Shown: in pieces, positions 24,713 through 33,946 of the stretch | How positions within the stretch are numbered: the stretch's first letter is position 1 | Layout of the letters: every line of letters starts with the position of its first letter | DNA from: Claveliimonas acetigenes | GTDB taxonomy: Bacteria; Bacillota; Clostridia; Lachnospirales; Lachnospiraceae | DNA length: 64,000 nucleotides | Direction: 5' to 3' | Assembly (NCBI RefSeq): GCF_025567385.1 | Contig: NZ_JAOQJU010000015.1 | Span: 5,397 to 69,396 of the forward strand | Notes under the pieces: generated by a model | Databases searched by the model: none | What the model saw: only the letters and a program-made list of their open reading frames with translations | Told to the model about the DNA's origin: nothing | Translations under genes and position numbers: made by a program

Positions 24713-26788
24713 ATGGATAAAAACTTTGCAAAAATAATAGGAATTATAGCGACAAGCGTGTGTGTGGTATTTTGTGGATTGAGCGTTATTGCAAAATTGA
24801 AGAAAAATAATTCTGTATATCAGAATGTTCCGGAAGAAAAAAATGTGCTGGAAGGTCATCGGGTCGTTTTTGTGAAAGATGATCGCGATGCTGAAAATGC
24901 AGATGGTGTAAGAGGACATTTGGAATCAAGCGGAATGTCAGAATATAAACCTGGAATATATGAGAAATATTTTAAGAGAATTTTAGATGTTGTGTTGTCT
25001 TTTAGTGGCTTGGTTGTTTTATCACCACTTTACCTTGGAATTTCGCTTGCAATTATTATTGATGATCCGGGACCGGTGCTTTTTACACAGAAGCGAATGG
25101 GACAGAATAAAAAGTATTTTAAATTACATAAATTCAGAAGCATGAAAATGTGTACTCCGCATGATGTCCCGACGCATATGTTGGATAATCCGGATAGATA
25201 TATTACAAGAGTAGGAAAATTCTTAAGAGCGCATAGCTTAGATGAACTACCACAGATCTGGGATATTTTTATTGGAAATATGTCAATTATCGGACCTCGG
25301 CCAGCACTATGGAATCAGGATGTGTTAACTGCTGAAAGAGACAAATATGGTGCGAATGATGTTAAGCCCGGGTTAACCGGCTGGGCGCAAATTAATGGAA
25401 GGGATGAGCTTGAGATTCCTGCGAAAGCAAAACTTGATGGAGAGTATGTGCAAAAAATAGGAATAGGAATTGATATTAAGTGTTTCCTTGATTCTATTGG
25501 TGTATTTGCGAATGATAACTCTGTTGTCGAAGGTGGTACCGGGGAGTTAAAAAAGCATGAAATGAATGAATCATGTAAAAAATGTGCTGAAGAAAAGAAA
25601 AAGATACTTGTAATTTGCCAATACTATAAACCGGAGCCTTTTAGGATTTCTGATATTTGCGAAGAAATGGTTCGACGTGGGCATGAAGTGCAGGTTGTTA
25701 CGGGGTATCTCAATTATCCGGAAGGAAAAATTTATGATGGATATGGGAAGGGAAAACATATTGACGAAATTATAAACGGTGTAAAAGTACATAGGTGTTT
25801 TGAAATTCCGAGGGGAACAGGAAGCGTGAAGAGAATGCTTAATTATTATAGTTATGCGGTAACTTCTACAGCCTATGCCTTATCAAGTAAGTGTAGGACT
25901 TCTGATGGGAAACCATTTGACGTTGTTTTTTGTAATCAGTTAAGTCCTGTGATGATGGCACATGCAGCGATTGGCTATAAAAAAAGATACAAAGTACCAG
26001 CTATCATGTATTGTCTTGACTTATGGCCGGAAAGTTTGATTGCGGGTGGTATTACAAGAGAGTCTTTGATTTATAAATATTATCATCATGTCAGTAAAAG
26101 AATTTATAGACAGGTGGATAAGATTCTAATTACAAGTCGTATGTTCTCTGACTATTTTAAGAGCGAATTTGGTATTAGAAAAGATAGAATAGAGTATCTT
26201 CCACAATATGCGGAAGATATTTTCGAAGAAATGCCAATAAAAGAAGAAAATGGAATATTTGATTTTATGTTTGCCGGAAATATAGGAACGATTCAATCCG
26301 TGGAAACAATACTGGAAGCAGCAAATCTTTTGAAAGACGAGCCGGTTCGGTTTCATATCATTGGCGGAGGTACTGATTTGGAAAGATTGCAGAAGATTGG
26401 TAAGAATCTGGAGAATGTAGAGTTTTATGGAAGAAAACCACTTGAGGAAATGCCAGACTTTTATAAAAAGGCAGATGCAATGCTTGTTACATTGGCGGCT
26501 GATCCTGTGCTTAGTCTTACTCTTCCCGGGAAGGTGCAGAGTTATATGGCGGTCGGGAAACCTCTTATTGGTGCGATCGATGGTGAAACAGAAATAGTGA
26601 TAAATGAAGCGCAATGCGGATTCTGTGGTAAAGCAGGTGATGCAATTGAGTTGACTGAGAATATCAGAAAATTTATTGCAAGAGATACAGATAGGAAACT
26701 GATGGGAAAAAATGCAAGAAAATTTTATGAAAAAAATTTTAAGGAATCCATGTATATGGATAAATTAGAAAGTATGGTGGAGATATAA
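24713..26788 (+). CDS. Fused initiating sugar-phosphate transferase and GT4 glycosyltransferase
   Basis: Residues 1-28 are a membrane helix and 30-80 a linker. Residues 84-270 form a bacterial sugar transferase of the WbaP/PglC type: re-entrant helix DVVLSFSGLVVLSPLYL, KLHKFRSM, the DELPQIWDIFIGNMSIIGPRP block (177-197) and KPGLTGWAQINGR (218-230). Residues about 297-691 form a GT-B glycosyltransferase of the WbuB/GT4 type (ILVICQYYKPEPFR ... DLWPESLI ... FAGNIGTIQSVETILEA ... EMPDFYKKADAMLV ... LPGKVQSYMAVGKPLIG). The first domain would attach the first sugar phosphate to undecaprenyl phosphate and the second add the next sugar. The two are usually separate genes. Confidence 0.92.
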   Translation: MDKNFAKIIGIIATSVCVVFCGLSVIAKLKKNNSVYQNVPEEKNVLEGHRVVFVKDDRDAENADGVRGHLESSGMSEYKPGIYEKYFKRILDVVLSFSGLVVLSPLYLGISLAIIIDDPGPVLFTQKRMGQNKKYFKLHKFRSMKMCTPHDVPTHMLDNPDRYITRVGKFLRAHSLDELPQIWDIFIGNMSIIGPRPALWNQDVLTAERDKYGANDVKPGLTGWAQINGRDELEIPAKAKLDGEYVQKIGIGIDIKCFLDSIGVFANDNSVVEGGTGELKKHEMNESCKKCAEEKKKILVICQYYKPEPFRISDICEEMVRRGHEVQVVTGYLNYPEGKIYDGYGKGKHIDEIINGVKVHRCFEIPRGTGSVKRMLNYYSYAVTSTAYALSSKCRTSDGKPFDVVFCNQLSPVMMAHAAIGYKKRYKVPAIMYCLDLWPESLIAGGITRESLIYKYYHHVSKRIYRQVDKILITSRMFSDYFKSEFGIRKDRIEYLPQYAEDIFEEMPIKEENGIFDFMFAGNIGTIQSVETILEAANLLKDEPVRFHIIGGGTDLERLQKIGKNLENVEFYGRKPLEEMPDFYKKADAMLVTLAADPVLSLTLPGKVQSYMAVGKPLIGAIDGETEIVINEAQCGFCGKAGDAIELTENIRKFIARDTDRKLMGKNARKFYEKNFKESMYMDKLESMVEI

Positions 26789-26812
26789 CCAAAAGTGTGA
26801 AAAGGATTTATT

Positions 26813-28024
26813 ATGAAGATTTTGATGATTAATGTCGTCTGTGGTATTCGCAGCACAGGTCGGATTTGTACAGATCTTGCGACTGCACTGGAAGCGCAAG
26901 GACATGAAGTAAAAATTGCATATGGTAGAGAAAAGGTTCCTGAACAATTTAAAAAGTATGCTGTGAAGATTGGCTCAGATTGGGATGTTAAAGTTCATGG
27001 TGTGAAAGCAAGATTACTGGATGGAGCAGGATTTGGCAGTAAAAAAGCTACAAAGCAATTTGTTAAATGGATGAAAGAATATGACCCAGATGTAATACAC
27101 CTTCATAATCTTCATGGCTACTATATAAATATAGAAGTTCTCTTTGATTATTTGAAATGTAGCGGCAAAAAAGTGATATGGACATTGCATGACTGTTGGG
27201 CTTTTACCGGTCATAGTGCGTATTGTGATGCGGTAAAATGTGAGAGGTGGAGTAAAGGTTGTTATAAATGCCCTCAAATAAAAGAATATCCGAAAAGTTT
27301 TATTGATAGATCCAAACAAAATTGGAAGAAGAAAAAAACTATTTTTTCTGGAGTATCTGACATGACGATTATTACTCCGTCACATTGGCTTGCTGGCTTA
27401 ACAAGAAAGTCTTTTTTGTCGGAGTATCCAGTTGAAGTTATTCACAATGGTATAGACACAAGTCAATTTATGCCATTGGAGAATGATTTTCGAGAATTTT
27501 ATCATTTGGAAGATAAATTTGTAGTGTTAGGCGTTGCGACAGCATGGAGTGACTTAAAGGGATATTCAGATTTCTTAAAGTTGGCTGAGATGTTAGATGA
27601 TAAATTTAAGATTGTTATGGTTGGATTGACTGAAAAGCAGTTAAAAGAATTGCCTCCAAAGATAATTGGAATAAAAAGAACGGCAAGCGTTAAGGAGTTG
27701 ACATATATTTATAGCGCTGTGGATGTGTTTGTAAATCTGACATATTGTGATTCTTATGGTTTAGTTAATGTGGAATCAATTCTTTGCGGAACGCCGGTAA
27801 TTTCATATGATACAGGAGGATGTGCGGAAAGCGTTGGTTTATGCGGGTATGTTGTTCCACAGGGAGACATAAAAACTATATATGATATGATTAAGAAAAT
27901 AAAAACAAAGCCTTTGGATTTGAAGGTTGATAGACTGGCATGTGATAACAAACGAACTATCAAGGAGTATCTGGGAAAATACAGGGGTACTGGAAACAAA
28001 AGATTGATTTATCCCATAAAATGA
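26813..28024 (+). CDS. GT4-type glycosyltransferase
   Basis: The 403-residue GT-B enzyme has an N-terminal acceptor domain (NVVCGIRSTGRICTDLATAL, VIHLHNLHGYYINIEVLF, WTLHDCWAFTGHSAYCD with a following cysteine cluster) and a C-terminal donor domain (SDLKGYSDFLKLAEML, SAVDVFVNLTYCDSYGLVNV, GTPVISYDTGG). This pattern is that of WavL/Cap-like transferases, which take sugars from UDP donors. Its last 15 residues look unlike the family, and the stop overlaps a second, truncated copy of the same C-terminal domain, so the 3' end may have been rearranged. Confidence 0.85.
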   Translation: MKILMINVVCGIRSTGRICTDLATALEAQGHEVKIAYGREKVPEQFKKYAVKIGSDWDVKVHGVKARLLDGAGFGSKKATKQFVKWMKEYDPDVIHLHNLHGYYINIEVLFDYLKCSGKKVIWTLHDCWAFTGHSAYCDAVKCERWSKGCYKCPQIKEYPKSFIDRSKQNWKKKKTIFSGVSDMTIITPSHWLAGLTRKSFLSEYPVEVIHNGIDTSQFMPLENDFREFYHLEDKFVVLGVATAWSDLKGYSDFLKLAEMLDDKFKIVMVGLTEKQLKELPPKIIGIKRTASVKELTYIYSAVDVFVNLTYCDSYGLVNVESILCGTPVISYDTGGCAESVGLCGYVVPQGDIKTIYDMIKKIKTKPLDLKVDRLACDNKRTIKEYLGKYRGTGNKRLIYPIK

Positions 28025-28332
28025 TAGGCATTACAAGAACGAATAGTGTAAAGCATCTTGCGAATTTGTATTCTATTGCAGATGTATTCGTAAACCCAAC
28101 GGTTGAAGATAATTATTCAACAACTAATCTTGAAACAATAGCAAGTGGAACACCTGTTATTACCTATAAAACGGGAGGGAGTCCAGAGAGTGCTGTGTTA
28201 TTTGGAACAACCGTGAAAGAAAACACTGTTGAAAATATAATAGATAAAATTGCCGGTTTGCGACCTATTCCTGATAAAAGAGGCTGTGTAACTAAAGATA
28301 AAATAATAGAGCAGTACTTAAATTATTATTAG
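28021..28332 (+). pseudogene. 3' fragment of a second, related GT4 gene
   Basis: The 103 codons (MIGITRTNSVKHLANLYSIA..., FVNPTVEDNYSTTNLETIAS, GTPVITYKTGGSPES) are the C-terminal donor-domain half of a glycosyltransferase closely related to the preceding gene; the reading frame stays open into its 3' end (KIDLSHK before the ATG). No N-terminal half or ribosome site exists, only an ATGA overlap with the preceding stop. It most likely remains from a deletion between two tandem transferase genes and should be inactive alone. Confidence 0.75.
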
Positions 28333-28334
28333 AC

Positions 28335-29450
28335 ATGAGGAAGAAAATACAGTTGAAAGTTTTATTTATCACTAATGTACCTTCACCATATAGGGTGGAG
28401 TTTTTTAATGAATTAGGAAAATATTTGAATTTGACAGTAATATTTGAAAAATCTACTTCGGATGAAAGGGATAGTTCTTGGAATAATTATGCTTTTGAAA
28501 ATTTTGAAGGAATTGTTTTAAAAGGAATAAAAATCAATTCAGATACTGCGATTTGCTTGGGCATTATAAACTTCTTAAAGCGGCATAAGTTTGACTATAT
28601 TATTTGTTCAAACTTTACTTCGCCAACTGGAATGTTGGCTATTCAATATATGAGAAAACATAGTATAAACTATTATTTGGAGTGCGATGGTGGATTTGCC
28701 AAAAATGGGGAAGGAGTTAAAGAAGGTATAAAACTATATTTCATAACTGGGGCAAATGGATATTTTAGTACAGGAGTGGCTTGTGATGAGTATTTTATTG
28801 CTTATGGAGCCGATGCAGAGAAAATAATTCGTTATCCATTTACATCAGTAAGGGAGGAAGAAATAGATATAAACATACCTGAAAAGGGAAGAAAGGATGA
28901 ATTACGCGAAAAATTAGGTATGAAAGAAGAAAAAATCGTTCTTGCGGTCGGTCAGTTTATACCAAGAAAAGGGTTCGATATATTATTAAAAGCAGTATCC
29001 AATCTGCCAGAAGAAGTAGGGGTATATTTTGTTGGAGGAGAGCCGACAGAGGAATATCTTTTATTACAAAATGAAAACCAACTTAATAATGTACATTTTG
29101 TTGGATATAAGTCAAAAAATATTTTGAATGAATATTATTATGCTTCAGATATTTTTGTGTTACCGACACGAGAGGATATATGGGGGCTTGTTATAGAAGA
29201 AGCAATGGCACATGGGTTACCAATTATTTCTACTAGCAGATGTGCAGCAGCGCTAGAACTAGTTAAGAATGATGTCAATGGTTACGTTGTCCCAGTAGAA
29301 GATGTGGACGCGATTTCAGAGAAAATTATAGAAGTGCTCACTAATTCAGAAAAACAAAAAGCCTTTGGAAAGAATAGCTTGAATATAATGAGAAATTATA
29401 CGATAGAAGCTATGGTGCAAAAGCACCTGGAAATATTGTGGAACATGTAA
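28335..29450 (+). CDS. GT4 glycosyltransferase
   Basis: The 371-residue GT-B enzyme starts KVLFITNVPSPYRVEFFNEL, and its donor half carries LAVGQFIPRKGFDILLKAV, YYASDIFVLPTREDIWGLVI and EEAMAHGLPIISTSRCAAAL, the GT4 E-x7-E nucleotide-sugar motif region. It would add one sugar of the repeat unit on the cytoplasmic face. It lies 2 bp after the fragment at 28021 and 13 bp before the next gene, within the LoaP operon. Confidence 0.88.
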   Translation: MRKKIQLKVLFITNVPSPYRVEFFNELGKYLNLTVIFEKSTSDERDSSWNNYAFENFEGIVLKGIKINSDTAICLGIINFLKRHKFDYIICSNFTSPTGMLAIQYMRKHSINYYLECDGGFAKNGEGVKEGIKLYFITGANGYFSTGVACDEYFIAYGADAEKIIRYPFTSVREEEIDINIPEKGRKDELREKLGMKEEKIVLAVGQFIPRKGFDILLKAVSNLPEEVGVYFVGGEPTEEYLLLQNENQLNNVHFVGYKSKNILNEYYYASDIFVLPTREDIWGLVIEEAMAHGLPIISTSRCAAALELVKNDVNGYVVPVEDVDAISEKIIEVLTNSEKQKAFGKNSLNIMRNYTIEAMVQKHLEILWNM

Positions 29451-29463
29451 GGAAAGATGAAGG

Positions 29464-30402
29464 ATGAAAAAAACAATTTTACCGATAACGGTTTTGATAC
29501 CTACTATGAATCGACCGCAAACATTGAAAAGAACTCTGAATAAATATTTAGACAGTGAGTGTCTTCCAGCGCAAATAGTGGTTGTAGATCAAAGTACGAG
29601 TGAAGAAATTGCTGCAGAAATTAAGCGATTAGTAGAAGAAATTAGAGGAAGAATAGAAACTTTTTATGTGTATCAGGCAGAGCCGTCTTTAACAAAAGCC
29701 AGAAATACAGCCTTTTCTTATGCGAAACATGAAGTAATAATATGCTCGGATGATGATATAGACGTTTATTCGGATACCTTAAAACAAATATACAATTTGA
29801 TGTCGAATAAGCAGATTGCAATGATAGCAGGACTTGATGACAATGCATCAGAAACAACGTCTAAGATAGGGTATCTATTGGGAACGAAATCTTTTTCAAA
29901 AAGAAATATTGGACATGTTACGTGGTCCATGTTAGGATGTTTTCCGAATAAAATTACTGAGCAGACAGATACAATGTGGGCTATGGGATTTTTCTTTGTT
30001 ATCCGAAAATCTCTTGCAAATAAATGGAAACTAATGTGGGATGAGAAGTTGACGGGGTATGCATACGCAGAGGATTTGGACTATACTTATGATTATTATA
30101 AAAAAGCCAAGGCAGAAAAACTGAAATGTATTATGTCCAACAGAGTACATGTGAAGCATATGGTTAGCAGAGAGTATAGGACGCCGACGAAAAAGAGTGC
30201 TTATATGTATATTTTAAATAGGGCATATCTGAGTTACAAACATCAGATGGGATGGAAGTCTGTTGTTGCTATGCGATGGTGCAATTTTTGGCGATTTGTT
30301 GAATGGAAGATTAAAAAGCAGAATGCCGAATGCTTAAAAGAAGCCATGAGATATTGGAGGAAACATCGACTTGAGATTCAGAAAGGGGATTTTCCATATT
30401 AG
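29464..30402 (+). CDS. GT2 family glycosyltransferase
   Basis: The 312-residue GT-A enzyme begins ITVLIPTMNRPQTLKRTL and has the metal-binding acidic run CSDDDIDVY (around residue 100), a large central insert and a conserved AEDLDYTYDYY acceptor-base motif near residue 203. It follows the GT4 gene by 13 bp. Sugar specificity cannot be read from sequence. Confidence 0.85.
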   Translation: MKKTILPITVLIPTMNRPQTLKRTLNKYLDSECLPAQIVVVDQSTSEEIAAEIKRLVEEIRGRIETFYVYQAEPSLTKARNTAFSYAKHEVIICSDDDIDVYSDTLKQIYNLMSNKQIAMIAGLDDNASETTSKIGYLLGTKSFSKRNIGHVTWSMLGCFPNKITEQTDTMWAMGFFFVIRKSLANKWKLMWDEKLTGYAYAEDLDYTYDYYKKAKAEKLKCIMSNRVHVKHMVSREYRTPTKKSAYMYILNRAYLSYKHQMGWKSVVAMRWCNFWRFVEWKIKKQNAECLKEAMRYWRKHRLEIQKGDFPY

Positions 30403-30482
30403 TACAATATCTGAAAATTCGTGTTTTCAAACGAGGATGGAAGGCTCGGAAACTATAGATACTGCTAGAAAGGATTAATGCT

Positions 30483-31472
30483 TTGAAAACAATTAAATTA
30501 ACCTACATTGTGCCGATTTATAATGTGGAAAAATATCTAGAGGATTGTATTGAAAGTATCATTAAACAAGGCGTAGAGAGTTCGGAAATTATTTTGGTAG
30601 ATGATGGTTCGACGGATGGAAGTGCTGCGATTTGTGATAGATATGCGGAGTTCTATATGAATATAAATGTTATTCATAAACAAAACGGTGGTATTTCATC
30701 GGCCAGAAATATAGGTTTAAAAGCGGCACAAGGAGAGTATATATGCTTTGTTGATAGCGATGATTTTTTTGAAGAGAATTTTGCTGACAAATTCTTGAAT
30801 ATTTGTGAAAAGTATAGTCTCGATATTATCCGCGGATGGTATGCGATTTATGATGAGGAAACAAAAGAATATCAAGAACATAAGTTCCCTGATATATCAT
30901 ATGCTAATAAAGTTTTGCCGGGATATGAATTTTTGAAAAGGTCAATCAACGAGCATGCTAACGAAGTGGTTCCATGGCTGGGCTTTTTTAAAAGAGAATA
31001 TTTGACGAAGCATAATCTGCTTTTTCCAGAGGGTATAGCGTATGAGGAAGACCAGTTGTTTTTTCTTGAAGCATTGATATGTGATCAAAAGTGCAGGATT
31101 TATCAGAGTGATTTAGAGTTTTATGCTTATCGAAAGAGAGTCGGAAGCGCAACCAAAACACCAACACTGAAGCAAGTACAAGATGTAATTTACGTGGTGG
31201 AAAAAGAAAATATGCTATTAAAGAAGTACTCACTTTCTTCGAATGTCAAAAAGGCTGTGAAGAGATATATTTGTTCTTCTTTTTACCAGCTTACATCTAT
31301 TTATGGGAGAATCAATATCCAAAATAGAAAGAAAACCGTGAGGATGATTCCATTTTGGATGAAATGGCAGTGCATTTGGAATGCTTATGATAATCACCAA
31401 AGGTTAAAAATTTTCTTGTTTACTTTTGCAAGATGGCTCGTGGATACAGTTTATAAAAAAAGAGGATTATAG
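30483..31472 (+). CDS. GT2 family glycosyltransferase
   Basis: The 329-residue enzyme shows the classic GT2 N-terminus (TYIVPIYNVEKYLEDCIESI, VDDGSTDGSAAICDRYAE, KQNGGISSARNIGLKAAQGE, FVDSDDFFEEN with DSDD as the metal motif) and EGIAYEEDQLFFLEAL as the catalytic-base region. A basic, partly hydrophobic C-terminus may sit at the membrane. TTG 30483, behind AGAAAGGA, is the start. Confidence 0.88.
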   Translation: MKTIKLTYIVPIYNVEKYLEDCIESIIKQGVESSEIILVDDGSTDGSAAICDRYAEFYMNINVIHKQNGGISSARNIGLKAAQGEYICFVDSDDFFEENFADKFLNICEKYSLDIIRGWYAIYDEETKEYQEHKFPDISYANKVLPGYEFLKRSINEHANEVVPWLGFFKREYLTKHNLLFPEGIAYEEDQLFFLEALICDQKCRIYQSDLEFYAYRKRVGSATKTPTLKQVQDVIYVVEKENMLLKKYSLSSNVKKAVKRYICSSFYQLTSIYGRINIQNRKKTVRMIPFWMKWQCIWNAYDNHQRLKIFLFTFARWLVDTVYKKRGL

Positions 31473-31517
31473 TAATAGGTTATTGTTATTTATGATGTCA
31501 TATAAGGAGAGAGTTTT

Positions 31518-32663
31518 TTGGTATCTAAAAAAAATTTTTATACTGGGTTAATTGTTATAGCATGTGTTTTTTGCAATTTGTCACAGATGCCTAATTTAAT
31601 GGAAAGCGGAATAATAAGTTTGGCTTATTCAGGGACGTGGATTTTTATAGCGGTAATGCTTTTGATTGATAGAAGAACATTGAAATGGCAGTATTTGTTA
31701 TTACCAATTGTTTTTGATGTGATATGTTTGGGAGGAAGATTTTTAGGAAAATCCTATTTTTCTTCAGATTTATTTCGTCCAATTAATTTATGTGCATTTA
31801 TTTTGCTAATTGGGATATGGGCTGGAACATATTTGGATTACACAAATTTGAAGAAAATATCTTTTGCGTTTATTACAAGTGCTTTGGCTGTTGCGATATA
31901 TTTATATTTTAATATTTTCAGAGGTGTAGACTGGGGAGGTTCTGGGTATCTTTATGGCTCTAAAAATTCGGCGGGGCAGATATTCCTTGTGGCAATAATA
32001 CTGATAGCTACACAATTCTTACAGTATAATAAAGTTTTATCTGCGTTTGCCATGATATTTTTTGCGGCTTTCATTATTATGATGAAAAGCAGAGCGTCAA
32101 TACTTACACTTCTGATAGTGATAATTTATTTTATTTTATTTATACTGAAAAAGAAAATTCATAAAGTAATAGGCATTGTTATATTAGTTGCCACATTGAT
32201 AATTATATTTACAAACGCAGAATTATACAATTTATATATCAAAGAAATTATACTTAATAATAAAGATATTAATGATTTGACGGCAGTTACTTCTAATCGT
32301 GATTTGCATGTGGAATATTTTAAAGCAAATTTTGGAATGTACTGGTTTTCTGGAACCGGAGGTACTTATTTGGAATCTATGCCTTTAGCGGTATTAATGA
32401 GTTATGGAATCCTAGGAGGAATTCCGGTGTTGCTTTTTTCTTTACAACCATTGTATATAGGATTTAAGTATATTAGGGACAAGCGGTATAGGTTATTTTG
32501 TGTTTTGATTATAGCTTTATCTATAACTATGTGGATTAATGGCATATTTGAGGAACAGTCACCGTTTGGACCAGGCGTAAAATGTTACTTTTTGTGGTTG
32601 GTTTTGGGATTATTTATTGGTTATAGAGATTCGACAAATAAATTGTTATATTATGAGAGGTAA
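31518..32663 (+). CDS. O-antigen/capsule polymerase-like membrane protein (Wzy/ligase type)
   Basis: The 381-residue protein has about ten hydrophobic segments and a large loop (residues 230-285, with NDLTAVTSNRDLHVEYFKAN and GTGGTYLESMPL) resembling the Wzy/O-antigen-ligase loop; KSRASILTLLI precedes it. It would polymerise repeat units at the outer membrane face after flipping. Sequence conservation in this class is weak, so the assignment leans on topology and the neighbouring flippase. Start TTG 31518, preceded by AAGGAGAGA. Confidence 0.75.
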   Translation: MVSKKNFYTGLIVIACVFCNLSQMPNLMESGIISLAYSGTWIFIAVMLLIDRRTLKWQYLLLPIVFDVICLGGRFLGKSYFSSDLFRPINLCAFILLIGIWAGTYLDYTNLKKISFAFITSALAVAIYLYFNIFRGVDWGGSGYLYGSKNSAGQIFLVAIILIATQFLQYNKVLSAFAMIFFAAFIIMMKSRASILTLLIVIIYFILFILKKKIHKVIGIVILVATLIIIFTNAELYNLYIKEIILNNKDINDLTAVTSNRDLHVEYFKANFGMYWFSGTGGTYLESMPLAVLMSYGILGGIPVLLFSLQPLYIGFKYIRDKRYRLFCVLIIALSITMWINGIFEEQSPFGPGVKCYFLWLVLGLFIGYRDSTNKLLYYER

Positions 32664-32666
32664 AAG

Positions 32667-33800
32667 ATGAAATTAGTTATCGTATTATTGACACATATTG
32701 ATAATTTGCCACCAGCAAGGAATCTATTATTGAGTCTTACAAGGTTGGATGTACAGGTCAGTTTAATAACTATGTATAGCGCGGCACTTCCGAGGGAAAT
32801 AAAAGCTGCTAATAATTTTAATATTATCGATCTTCAATCGAAAGAATCAACAAATAGAATTCAGGCATTGGGAAAGCGTGTCTTAAGGCGAAAAAAGTTG
32901 AGAAAAGTAATTAAAACAATTACGAGAAAAGAAGATGTAATATGGACAATTACAGATTATGATGCCATGGAGACGGGAAGCCTGTTATTGAATTATCGAC
33001 ATGTTATGCAGCTTATGGAACTGATTCATGATATACCAATATTTGACGAGATTCCGGTTGTTAAAGCACATATAGAAAAGTATGCAAGAAAAGCAGAGAT
33101 GATTATCGTTCCAGAATATAATCGAGCGCATATTCAAAAGGCATACTGGCAACTATGCGAGACACCGAAAGTTATCCCAAATAAACCAAAAGTGGAAGAG
33201 AAGAAGTATGATATAAAAAAAATTAGTTCTGATGCGGCAAAGGTTTTTCAAAAAATTGGCAATCGAAAGATTGTACTTTATCAGGGAACATTTGGCTATG
33301 AGCGAGTATTGGATCAGTTTATAGAAGCGGTAGGTTTGCTTGGAAAAGAGTATTGTATGGTTTTGATGGGACGAGATGATATTGAGGTAAGAAAATTACT
33401 AGATAAATATCCTGAAACTTTCTTTATACCATTCATCTCAGCACCTGATCATCTTGCAGTTACGAGTAGAGCTCATATTGGTGTACTCTCTTATGTTAAT
33501 ACAAGCAATATCAGACATTATGATCCGTTGAATGCATTATATTGTGCGCCTAACAAACTATATGAGTATGCTTGCTTTGGAATTCCGATGATAGGAAACG
33601 ATATACCAGGACTGGAAATCCCATTTAAATTGAATAATATTGGACAATGTTCAAAATTAACAGCGGAGGCGATTGCGATGACAATAAGAGAGATTGAAGA
33701 GAATTATGATACTATGAGCCGCAATTGTAAAACATTTTATAGTAGTGTCAACATAGATAGAATAGTAGAAGAGATTGTTAGAGAGCTTAAAGAGAAGTGA
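32667..33800 (+). CDS. Glycosyltransferase, GT-B fold
   Basis: The 377-residue protein (MKLVIVLLTHIDNLPPARNL ...) has a GT4-like C-terminal half (KIVLYQGTFGYERVLDQFIE, YCMVLMGRDDIEVRKLL, HIGVLSYVNTSNIRHYDPL, CAPNKLYEYACFGIPMIGND). The APNKLYEYAC stretch with a Glu matches the donor-binding helix of GT4. It starts 3 bp after the polymerase gene. Specificity unknown. Confidence 0.82.
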   Translation: MKLVIVLLTHIDNLPPARNLLLSLTRLDVQVSLITMYSAALPREIKAANNFNIIDLQSKESTNRIQALGKRVLRRKKLRKVIKTITRKEDVIWTITDYDAMETGSLLLNYRHVMQLMELIHDIPIFDEIPVVKAHIEKYARKAEMIIVPEYNRAHIQKAYWQLCETPKVIPNKPKVEEKKYDIKKISSDAAKVFQKIGNRKIVLYQGTFGYERVLDQFIEAVGLLGKEYCMVLMGRDDIEVRKLLDKYPETFFIPFISAPDHLAVTSRAHIGVLSYVNTSNIRHYDPLNALYCAPNKLYEYACFGIPMIGNDIPGLEIPFKLNNIGQCSKLTAEAIAMTIREIEENYDTMSRNCKTFYSSVNIDRIVEEIVRELKEK

Positions 33801-33946
33801 TATATGAGAATAATATATTGTTACTGAACTTACGTGACATAAAATGCATGTTATTAGATAGGTATGGTGTAAAAACTGTAATTAGATTATTTGAGGTATA
33901 TGTTTGTAGGTAAAAATGTGGTCTATGTAATCGGAGGAGGAAGAAG

